DNA of 43,294 nucleotides from Phycisphaerae bacterium (lineage in GTDB: Bacteria > Planctomycetota > Phycisphaerae > Sedimentisphaerales > Anaerobacaceae), in contig JADHXR010000055.1 in the NCBI GenBank assembly GCA_016782865.1, forward strand, positions 1 to 43,294, written 5' to 3'. Under the pieces are notes generated by a model. It made no database searches. It saw only the letters and a list, made by a program, of their open reading frames with translations, and had not been told where the DNA came from. Made by a program: the position numbers and the translations under genes. Below, one piece after another: positions 18,600-25,847 of the stretch (position 1 is the first letter of the stretch; each line of letters opens with the position of its first letter).

Positions 18600-18880
18600 T
18601 TCGAATACGAGTGGGAACGTAAAAGCCCCTCGGCTATCATCCAGGCAGACCCGACGTGGCACAATCCCTCTGCAAGCGTCATTCCGGGCCAGCCAGTGGG
18701 TCCTCATGAAAATCCGCAACCCTGCTTGCAATCCCAAGAACCATGACAAACGAATCGGCGGCACGGTTTCCAAAGTGCGATCATATCTGAGTTCCTCTGT
18801 TTGGGGTGTCCGGCGTTGCGGTGGTAGAGGCAACGCAGTGGGGATTAAAGCCTCGTGGTCCACAAGCAGCCCAGAGACTC

Positions 18881-19088
18881 TTAGGACCATGCACGAAATA
18901 ACTTCCCGTTTTGCTGGGCAATTGCACCGCATCTTCGATCGTTTCTCAATCGCGAAATCCGGATCCCTCGGCTTCGCTCGGGACAGGCTCCGAACGGCTA
19001 CGCCTGTGGTTTCGCTCAATCGAAGCCGACCAAATCTGCAGCACACTTGACCATCAAATTCGGTAATTTATTTCGTGCATGGTCCTAA
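18881..19088. mobile_element. MITE-like element, copy 1 (208 bp, 28-bp terminal inverted repeats)
   Basis: The ends are inverted repeats: TTAGGACCATGCACGAAATA at 18881 and its reverse complement ending at 19088; 26 of 28 terminal bases pair. The interior includes CCTCGGCTTCGCTCGGGACA. A second copy, inverted, lies at 25504-25709 and aligns end to end at roughly 80-85 percent by eye. No coding capacity. A non-autonomous element mobilised by a transposase elsewhere is the simplest reading; I cannot define a clear target-site duplication. Confidence 0.8.
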
Positions 19089-19930
19089 CCGCCCTGCCCC
19101 GTGAAAATTGAACTCTCGTCCACCTCTCCCGGCTAAAGGACAAGCAGTAGCGTCTGTCCTGCCACTTGCTGCGGTTGGTCAACTCATGGCAGACATCCAA
19201 ATGCCACGCTCCAGGCATGCGTTCACGCGAGGGCGCGCCGGCCGTTGGCGAGCGGATGCCTGATACCTGACCTGACTGCAAAGAATTCTGTGCCGCTCAC
19301 ATCCGGCCAGTGCACTCCGGGGCAAATGCGGTGCTCGCGAGCGGAGGGCAACCCATGCGGCAATTGTCTGGGCCTGGCGCTAGAGTGCACGGGCCAAGGC
19401 CGTAGTTGATGGGTTCTTTAGATATGCACCGATACGGTCGGCGAATCCTACCTGCGCATGAACTTTGGGAGCCTTGAATCGGACCGCATCAACAGATGGC
19501 TGGCACTGCCGCGGCCTCACGCCAAGAGAGGTGGACGCCAGGGCGGCCGGTCCGTCGTTAGGGTGTCGCGCTTGGCGGGCTTGCCTTGCAAGCACATCCC
19601 CCGTTCGATCCGTCAGTAGTAGTCACGGGAGCATGCAAATGGGCATATCAGCACTGACATAGGGGTTCTCAGTTCAATCGGGGCAACAGCAGCCTTTCTG
19701 CAAGAGTGCTCAATGTCTTTGATGCCAAGGTGGCCGAGTGTAGAGTTCGTTGGCCTGCCGGCGGGAAATTGATTGACAGCCTTAGGCATTTGGGATAACT
19801 GTTTGGGTGGAACCAGTATTGCCCTGTCGGACTGGTCGGCAATCAAATGTGGTCTGCGGCGAGTAGACGGCGGGGAAGTCTCACGTGTGGCGCATGCCGT
19901 TTTCAGCGCTGTTAAGGGGAGATCAGTCGC
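19089..19930. other. 840-bp region with no supported gene
   Basis: Both strands show only short frames without Shine-Dalgarno or family resemblance. The minus-strand frame 19380-19595 (VRPRQCQPSVDAVRFKAP...) could be transposase debris but I cannot place it. The end carries the Shine-Dalgarno GGGGAGA of the glycerate-kinase gene. Together with the MITE-like copy it looks like a decaying insertion zone between parS and the glycerate kinase. Confidence 0.4.
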
Positions 19931-21052
19931 ATGAGAATAGTTGTTGCAATGGACTCTTTCAAGGGCACGCTGACAGCATTCGACGCATGTAAGATCATTT
20001 CAGAGGCAATGAAGCCTGTCTTATCGGACGCTGTAATCATCCTCAAACCTATGGCCGACGGAGGGGAGGGCACCGCACGCGCGATGATCGAAGCCGGCGA
20101 TGGCAGGTGGGTTGCCCGCAAAGTAATGGGCCCTTTGCCGGAAAGAAACGTAGAGGCGGGGTTTGCATGGTTTGGCGATGATACAGCCCTCGTGGAGATG
20201 GCTGCTGCGAGCGGCCTTGAACTGCTCACCTCGGATCAACTCGATCCACTGCGGGCCACCACGTACGGAACGGGGCAATTGATTGCGGCTGCGACCGAGC
20301 ACGGCGCGCGGAAAATTCTTCTGGCCGTAGGAGGCAGCGCAACCGTCGACGGTGGCGTGGGCGCTGCCACTGCGCTTGGGTGGAAGTTTCTCGACGCCAA
20401 GGGTGAAGCGGTGGCACTCGGTGGGGCGGGACTTGAGGATATAGCGAAGATAGAAAAGCCAGGCAAGCCTGCAATTGTCGCGGTCGAGGTGCTCTGCGAC
20501 GTTAATAATCCGCTATGCGGCGAGAACGGGGCGGCGAAGGTCTATGGCCCGCAAAAAGGAGCGACGGCCGAGATGGTGGAGCGGCTCGAGAGAGGACTGG
20601 CCCACTTGGCGCATATTGTCGGCGCGCAACTGGGCACCGATATTGAAAATGTGCCCGGCGCTGGGGCGGCGGGGGGGCTAGCCGCCGGGGCCATCGCTTT
20701 TATGGAGGGAAGTATCGTCTCCGGCATAGAAACGGTGATGCGGCACAGCAACCTCCAAGCCGAACTGAAGTCCGCCGACTGGGTCATCACGGGCGAAGGC
20801 TCGTTTGACCGCCAGTCGCTGCGTGGCAAGGTGGTCTCCGGAATCCTGACACTGGCAAAGCAGTCGGGCACCCGTGTAGCCGTACTTGCCGGACAGGTGA
20901 AGATCGGCGCCGATGAATATCGAAAACTCGGCATCGAAGTGGCTCTGGCGAGCAAGCCGGACGATCTGCCGCTGGCCGACGCACTGAGAGACAGCCGTGA
21001 GCTGCTTGCTGCGGCGGCTGAACGCCTTGCACAAGAGTACCTGGCTCGGTGA
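19931..21052 (+). CDS. Glycerate kinase (GarK/GlxK family)
   Basis: Phosphorylates D-glycerate (family product is 2-phosphoglycerate), feeding glycerate into lower glycolysis. 373 residues, full length. Family marks: MRIVVAMDSFKGTLTAFDAC at the N-terminus, KPMADGGEGTARAMI, LAVGGSATVDGGVGAATALG, the GAGAAGGLAAG segment and VITGEGSFDRQSLRGKVVSG near the C-terminal third. Preceded by GGGGAGA. Stands alone; no glyoxylate or glycolate genes nearby. Confidence 0.93.
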   Translation: MRIVVAMDSFKGTLTAFDACKIISEAMKPVLSDAVIILKPMADGGEGTARAMIEAGDGRWVARKVMGPLPERNVEAGFAWFGDDTALVEMAAASGLELLTSDQLDPLRATTYGTGQLIAAATEHGARKILLAVGGSATVDGGVGAATALGWKFLDAKGEAVALGGAGLEDIAKIEKPGKPAIVAVEVLCDVNNPLCGENGAAKVYGPQKGATAEMVERLERGLAHLAHIVGAQLGTDIENVPGAGAAGGLAAGAIAFMEGSIVSGIETVMRHSNLQAELKSADWVITGEGSFDRQSLRGKVVSGILTLAKQSGTRVAVLAGQVKIGADEYRKLGIEVALASKPDDLPLADALRDSRELLAAAAERLAQEYLAR

Positions 21053-21149
21053 GAAGCAGCGGCGTATGGCCGTGCCGAGGGCGAGAAAATGCAGCTTTTC
21101 TAAAGATAAAGATATAGTGCTTCGATTTTCGATAATTGAAAGGTTTTCT

Positions 21150-21180
21150 TTGAACAGAATGCCGATCTAGGTGGTATAAT
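21150..21180 (+). promoter_or_regulatory. Extended -10 promoter of the cysteine-rich gene
   Basis: TTGAAC (21150-21155) and TATAAT (21175-21180) with a 19-base spacer and TGG directly before the -10 (extended -10). Lies 76 bp before the start codon. Confidence 0.5.
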
Positions 21181-21256
21181 GACCCGTTGGAGGCTTTATC
21201 TCGGCCTTTGAGTGGAACTGGATGAGTAATGACAACTTTTTTGGAGCGGAATACTT

Positions 21257-21667
21257 ATGAGCCTTGGAAAACAAAAGAATTTGATCATTTTGGGTGCTGT
21301 TGCCGCGGCGTTGCTGGTCGCGGGTGTTCTTGTGGCCGATTATGCTGATGTCCTGCCCGGCAGGGCGAAGGCAGACGATCAGGTCAAAGCCTGCGCGTCC
21401 GGCGAAGCGAAACCGTGCTGTGCGGCGGCAAAAGCCGAGACGGCTGGATTTCCTCAGGTTATGGCTGCTACCGAAGCCGCTCCGGCCCAGGCCTGCTGCG
21501 GCGCTGAAAAACCCGCTGGTGGTTGCGGGGATTGTGAGAAACCTGCGGGTGGCTGTGGTGATCCGGCAGCCGGTTGTGAAAAGCCTGCTGGCTGCTGTGG
21601 AGAGGCCAAACTTGCTGAGGCAGCAGGTGCTTGCTGCGCTGCAAAAGCTGACGTCGCGACAGAGTAG
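21257..21667 (+). CDS. Membrane-anchored protein with 13 cysteines
   Basis: 136 residues. A single hydrophobic segment (about 9-30) acts as signal anchor, followed by a periplasmic or extracellular tail. The tail holds 13 cysteines (46, 54, 55, 80, 81, 90, 93, 100, 107, 113, 114, 126, 127), many as CC pairs within GC-rich repeats of the type EKPAGGCGDC and EKPAGCCGEA. Composition is almost only Ala, Gly, Cys, Lys, Glu and Pro. GGAG lies 10 bases before ATG. I do not recognise a family. Metal binding or redox buffering is possible. Own promoter and own terminator (21781-21812) make it a single-gene unit. Confidence 0.75.
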   Translation: MSLGKQKNLIILGAVAAALLVAGVLVADYADVLPGRAKADDQVKACASGEAKPCCAAAKAETAGFPQVMAATEAAPAQACCGAEKPAGGCGDCEKPAGGCGDPAAGCEKPAGCCGEAKLAEAAGACCAAKADVATE

Positions 21668-21780
21668 GGCACTTTTGCAATACGCGATATGATAGAGTTG
21701 GCTAAGAAACAACGTCTGCCGAGTAGGGACCGGCGGGCGATGAAGCGTGTTTCTGGTTGACTAAGAGAGCTTAGTCTCGA

Positions 21781-21812
21781 AGAAAGGCCGGTTACCAGGA
21801 GCCGGCCTTTCT
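21781..21812 (+). terminator. Hairpin terminator after the cysteine-rich gene
   Basis: Arms AGAAAGGCCGG (21781-21791) and CCGGCCTTTCT (21802-21812) pair perfectly over 11 bp with a 10-base loop. The U-tract is short (TTTCTT inside the stem end), but stem strength and position support termination. Confidence 0.7.
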
Positions 21813-21956
21813 TCATGCGCTCAGAATTGCGTTCGAATCAAAGCACATTGCATTGCCTTGATTGTTATTGAGTCAATCGAAAAGCAGTATAATCAGAAAA
21901 TCTTCAAGAATGGCAATTGCTGCGCCCATTTTCGTCTTGGAAATGAGTCTGTAGTA

Positions 21957-23126
21957 ATGAAGACTATCGGAAACAAGAAGACGACGGCAGCAATGTTGGC
22001 TGCTACAGTACTGTTTGTATCAACTCGATCTGCCTTTGCCTACCCGCCGGAGAACGCCGCTGTACTCTACTACCAGGCTTGTATGCTGTACGAGGTAGAC
22101 TCGGAGATGAGTGATATGTTGAACGATTTGCGCCGAGGCAGAATCGAGCCAAATGAAAGAATCGAAGAATTTCTCAAACAGAATCGGAGAATAATAAGCT
22201 TCGTGCTCGATGCCTCTGAGGTGAAGGATTGTGACTGGGGGATAGATTATTCCCAGGGCCCTGATGCGTTGATGCCGCCTTTGAGCCAGTTCAGGCGGCT
22301 ATCATTTCTGACGTTTGCCGATGCAAAGACTCTTGCCCACCTAGGTGAGTACAAGGCAGCGTTTGGTCGGTGCATAAGCATTTACAGAATGGCTCGGCAC
22401 ATAAACGAACGTCTGATCATAAGCTATTTGATTGGCCTCGGACTCAGCGGTGCGACAAATAGCTGCATTAGCCAAATCCTCTCGGACATGCCGCAAGACA
22501 TCGAAACATTGACCTGGCTCAGAAATCAATTAGTTCAGATCGACAGCCAACCGCTTTCGGTGAAACCTGCCCTTCGAGCCGAACGAGACTCAGGAACAAT
22601 TTGTATGTCCCCCGAAAAAATTGGCGCGGTGGTGCGTTCCGGCCTTGACGATGGGCCCTTTAAGAAGATAGTGCTTAAGAGAATTCTTGCCGCTGATGAG
22701 CAGTTTTTCAGCAGAAACAAGGAGTACTGGAACGGATATATGGACGCTGTCGAAGCTGCCTTCGACCTGCCATATCCACAAGGATATGCAGAGGTAAAGA
22801 GGTTAGACGAAGAGTTGACAAGAGAATTCGATGAAGATCTCAACGCAACTTTGACCGCCGGCCTTGCACCTACATGGCACAAGATTTACATCCAGTCAAT
22901 AGGATTGGGAACCCACTTCAATGCCGTTAGAGCAGCTATCGAGATCTACATATTAAAGGCCAAGACAAGCAAACTTCCCGACACATTGCCTGCGGGCCTG
23001 CCTACAGATATGTTCAGCGGCAGACCCTTTCAATACGAAAAGACCGCCGAGGGCTTCATCCTGCGCTGCCGGGGCAAAGATAGCAGAGATAGGATCAATG
23101 AGTACGAATTCAAGATCGAAAAGTGA
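21957..23126 (+). CDS. Secreted protein of unknown function, planctomycete-type
   Basis: I place the start at ATG 21957 because it begins a good signal peptide (MKTIGNKKTTAAMLAATVLF...SAFA|YPPE); the longer frame to 21858 overlaps a possible -10 box (TATAAT, 21888-21893). 389 residues, mostly helical. After cleavage: YPPENAAVLYYQACM, a helical middle, then FDLPYPQGYAEVKR, and a C-terminal LPDTLPAGLPTDMFSGRPFQ followed by YEKTAEGFILRCRGKD. I recall this C-terminal pattern from families of secreted hypothetical proteins expanded in Phycisphaerae. Function unknown. The truncated gene that follows resembles the N-terminus of the same kind of protein. Confidence 0.75.
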   Translation: MKTIGNKKTTAAMLAATVLFVSTRSAFAYPPENAAVLYYQACMLYEVDSEMSDMLNDLRRGRIEPNERIEEFLKQNRRIISFVLDASEVKDCDWGIDYSQGPDALMPPLSQFRRLSFLTFADAKTLAHLGEYKAAFGRCISIYRMARHINERLIISYLIGLGLSGATNSCISQILSDMPQDIETLTWLRNQLVQIDSQPLSVKPALRAERDSGTICMSPEKIGAVVRSGLDDGPFKKIVLKRILAADEQFFSRNKEYWNGYMDAVEAAFDLPYPQGYAEVKRLDEELTREFDEDLNATLTAGLAPTWHKIYIQSIGLGTHFNAVRAAIEIYILKAKTSKLPDTLPAGLPTDMFSGRPFQYEKTAEGFILRCRGKDSRDRINEYEFKIEK

Positions 23127-23176
23127 CTTGTCCCCGGATTTACCATATTATTCTTGACCGTTAGGAGAGATGTCCT

Positions 23177-23350
23177 GTGAAACGCACTTTTTCATGCCTT
23201 ATCATTTTGCTACTGGCCGTGGTTCTCGCCGATGGCCGCACGGTTGAGATGACGCTTCACCCGGCGAAAGCTCCCGGATCTACACAGCCCGGCCTTCGGC
23301 CGGAACCAATGAGGCTATCGCCTAAACAAAGGCATCCATCCTTGATATAA
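23177..23350 (+). pseudogene. 5' fragment of a secreted-protein gene cut by an insertion
   Basis: GTG 23177 with AGGAG upstream opens a signal peptide MKRTFSCLIILLLAVVLADG followed by RTVEMTLHPAKAP, which I recall as the N-terminus of the same secreted family as the gene at 21957. After that the frame continues into unrelated sequence (a small GGCCTTCGGCC hairpin near 23290) and stops at 23350 inside the hairpin of the next element. I read it as a tandem paralogue destroyed by insertion, with the break near 23276. Confidence 0.65.
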
Positions 23351-23393
23351 TCGTTTTGTTACCAAACAGATTATATTAATCAAGGAGGATGCC
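23331..23393 (+). promoter_or_regulatory. Hairpin that hides the Shine-Dalgarno of the transposon-like gene
   Basis: Left arm GGCATCCATCCTTGATATAATC (23331-23352, 22 bases in two pieces: GGCATCC, then ATCCTTGATATAATC) pairs with 23369-23393, which contains AAGGAGG (23382-23388) five bases before ATG 23394. Pairing is near-complete with small bulges. Such structures limit transposase translation from read-through transcripts in several IS families; same role inferred here. Confidence 0.6.
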
Positions 23394-24481
23394 ATGAACG
23401 CATTCATTCAAAAGCACAGTAAAAACATTATAGGTGTTTTAAGTGGTTGGGACCGCATTGTTTTTCGGGCAACGCTAAGATTGGTCGCAAATTTAAGCGG
23501 CATGAATTCGTATTTGTCGCATATGGGTATTCTGATGAAGGATTTCAAGGAATACGCCAAAGACAAGACCGCCGAACTGATCAACGCCTCTGTGGCAAAG
23601 GCTCACCGGAATAATCGACCGAATCTCTATTTGCCTTCTGGCAGAATCAATAAAGAAGATAAGGCATTGGAGATTGCCAAACGAGATCACATCACGGATG
23701 GACTGATCTGTATTCTTCGTACGGTTGAGCCCTGCATTACCTATGAACTCCATAGGAATAGAGATGCCAAGACGTTGGATTTACAGATCTTGCATGGCAA
23801 ATGTATGCAGCTCTATCATTATTGGTATGATCCGTATTTTGGCTTTATGGGGGCACGTATCCAAACATGGTTTCCCTTTGCTATTCAAATCTGGATGAAT
23901 GGGCGTGAATGGTTGGCACAAAGAATGGATCAAAAGGGTATTGACTATATTCGATGTGACAATTGCTACCCATGGATTTCTGATTTTGCCAAAGCCCAGA
24001 GACAGATGGATCAGATGCTTAAAACAGACTGGTGCAAACAATTCAATCGCATTGCGAGTTTCTTGAACCTCAGAAAAGCAATGACCGCTATCTGGAGGCC
24101 TTGGCAGCACTTGATACGAATCAGCGAGTTGAAGACGTGGTGGCTCCTATCTGTAAACGTCGGCGTAGTAAAGGAAAGTCAATACGCCCCTTACGTCCAT
24201 GGTGTATCAAAGATAAACAATTACTCTCTGCAGTAGCTGCCTGTGGACTTGCTGGTGACTTTAGAAACAAGGACATTGCACAATTCCTTTACCCTAACAG
24301 CCAGGCGAAAGAAGCCTCCGGCAAGGTGACATATCTTCTACGCCTCCAACGAGAGCACAAAATTATTCGGCGTCTTCCCAATACGAGGAAGTATCGCTTG
24401 AGGCCAAACGGTGCCCAAATAATCGCGACCATACTATTAACACAACGTGCAACTACCAAACAACTTAGCAAGGTGGCCTGA
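23394..24481 (+). pseudogene. Internally deleted, frameshifted transposon-like gene
   Basis: Two frames form one broken gene. Bases 23394 to about 24050 encode an N-terminal part (QKHSKNIIGVLSGWDRIVFR, MGILMKDFKEYAK, MGARIQTWFPFAIQIWMNGR). From about 24060 to 24481 a different frame encodes the C-terminal part (NDRYLEALAALD, FRNKDIAQFLYPN, VTYLLRLQREHKIIRRLPNT), a winged-helix-like end. I recall both as parts of one widespread, poorly characterised bacterial protein of roughly 450-500 residues often found in many near-identical copies, so about 150-200 residues of the middle are missing here. Not assigned to a named IS family by me. The upstream hairpin and the broken host genes on both sides support mobility. 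Confidence 0.65.
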
Positions 24482-24519
24482 TGATTATCTGGAATAATTT
24501 TCAAGCTCTTACGAGTTAG

Positions 24520-24975
24520 CATTGCAGACGTCTGAGCGAGTCCGATGGGGTTTCTGTGCTTGTGAGCGTTATTACGAAGGAAAAATCCGAAGAAGAATCT
24601 ATGACGAGTCAACTGCAGGAGGATGTCGAACGACTACTGGAGGATTCGGAGATAAAGATTATAACGAAAGAGGATTTAGAATCTACTCCCGGCCGGCCCC
24701 GTCTGGGAGTATATCTTGTAATGTATCAAGAGCCCAGGCTCAAAGGTACGTATCTCTTTTCTTTTCGGGTGGTCCATTTCGAGGATGCATCTCCGGCGAG
24801 AAACTACAAATTTGCCGAGGGCATCTGCTGGGACAGCGGCCTATATATAGGCAGGGAAAGAACATCTGTGATGAGAGGGGTCGTGAAGACTCATGTTCGC
24901 AAATACATAAATGACTACCTTGCAGCCAATCCGAAGCCGCCTAAGCAGCAAAAACAAGAGCAGATCAGATACTGA
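24520..24975 (+). pseudogene. 3' fragment of a small secreted-protein gene
   Basis: The open frame after the stop at 24517-24519 encodes about 150 residues: LSESDGVSVLVSVITKEKSE, LQEDVERLLEDSEIKIITKEDL, RPRLGVYLVMYQE and VRKYINDYLAANPKP. The pattern (L-x2-DVE-x2-L...GI...P-x-L-x-V...YL-x-x-NP) resembles a family of small secreted planctomycete proteins. No signal peptide or good start remains; ATG 24601 after a weak site could give a 124-residue product. I infer 5' truncation by the preceding insertion, though an intact cytoplasmic gene cannot be excluded. Confidence 0.5.
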
Positions 24976-25088
24976 TATGGTCTGATGAATCGCACCAATT
25001 CCCCTGATTATTTCTCAGTTTTTCGTTTGACTTGTGTCGGATGGTCTGGTAATTGTCTTAGTAGCTCTTTGACAAGCAGATATTTCAA

Positions 25089-25352
25089 TTACGGGTCCCG
25101 GGGTTTCTTGCCCTGGGATAATCAAACGGGAACGCGGTTAAAATCCGCGACGGTCGCGCCGCTGTGAGCGCCTGTTCCGATTCTTGACAGGATAACAGGA
25201 TTTACTTGATAATTAATCCTGGTCAATCCTGTTATCCTTTCCAAATCTCGAGTCGGAAATCCGAGAGACGTTTGTCCACTATCCGTAGCCGAGTTGGCGG
25301 CGGATGGGAAGGAGTCTCGAGGTAGGGCGCAAGTCAGAAAACCTGCCTGCAA
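25089..25352 (+). ncRNA. Cobalamin (B12) riboswitch
   Basis: Landmarks of the cobalamin aptamer appear in order: GGGAAcgcGGTtaAAatCC (25128-25146), GCGCCGCTGTGAGC (25155-25168) matching the CCGC-ACTGTgA region, TCCACTatcc (25275-25284), the GGGAAG box (25306-25311), and AAGTCAGAAAACCTGCC (25331-25347), a variant of the B12 box AGYCAGGAGACCTGCC. A 13-bp palindromic repeat occupies the variable part (25190-25237). The expression platform follows as a terminator at 25452-25485. Controls the DUF4465 gene and probably the two genes behind it: off when B12 is plentiful. Confidence 0.88.
25190..25237. repeat. Palindromic repeat inside the riboswitch
   Basis: GGATAACAGGATT (25190-25202) and AATCCTGTTATCC (25225-25237) are perfect 13-bp arms with a 22-base loop. 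Sequences of this 'AATCCTGTTATCC' kind are common dispersed intergenic repeats. It lies in the length-variable peripheral part of the aptamer and would form its own stem without touching the conserved core. Confidence 0.7.
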
Positions 25353-25451
25353 TTGCACTTTTGTTGTGTTCTCGCGATTTGGAACGTATGTGTGATTCCA
25401 TGGCCCTGTTTTTGTCGGGGAGTGGATTAAGCCTGGCTGGACGATTAAGAG

Positions 25452-25485
25452 CCGCCGTTTCCTTCGTGGGAACGGCGGTTTTTTT
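25452..25485 (+). terminator. Rho-independent terminator of the cobalamin riboswitch
   Basis: CCGCCGTTTCC / GGGAACGGCGG stem (25452-25478, 11 pairs with one G-U, 5-base loop TTCGT) followed by seven Ts (25479-25485). Strong intrinsic terminator placed as the riboswitch expression platform, 100 bp after the B12 box. Confidence 0.9.
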
Positions 25486-25503
25486 ATTGGAGCGCTCTCG
25501 ATA

Positions 25504-25709
25504 AGGACCGTGCACGAAATAGATTGCTGAATTTGATGTTCAAGTGTGCCGTAGATTTGGCTGCGACGATTGAGTGGAACCGCAAGCGTAGCGGGCCGGA
25601 GCCTGTCCCGAGCGAAGCCGAGGGATCAGGATTCCGCGATTGAGGAGCAGCCAAAGATGCGGTGCAATTGGGCAACAAAACGGCAAGTTATTTCGTGCAT
25701 GGTCCTAAG
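25504..25709. mobile_element. MITE-like element, copy 2 (inverted relative to copy 1)
   Basis: Reverse complement of the element at 18881-19088. Left end AAGGACCGTGCACGAAATA, right end TATTTCGTGCATGGTCCTAA. Some terminal mismatches (GTG for ATG on the left) show it has drifted. It lies directly after the riboswitch terminator and 138 bp before the DUF4465 start, so it is transcribed in the leader of that gene. Confidence 0.8.
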
Positions 25710-25847
25710 GGCCGGCTAGAATGAAAGGAGGCACACAGAATGACAAAGCGATACCGACATTATATTTGTGTTCTGGCTTCGTAGGATGCGGTGAGCAGCA
25801 AATGCACCAGAGAGCAAGCAGCGGTGTTTTGGATTGGAGGACGTATT

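Noticed and set aside
21294..21692. Alternative frames over the cysteine-rich gene
   Set aside because: The frame at 21257 has SD, start, TM segment and regular Cys repeats; the others have none of these.
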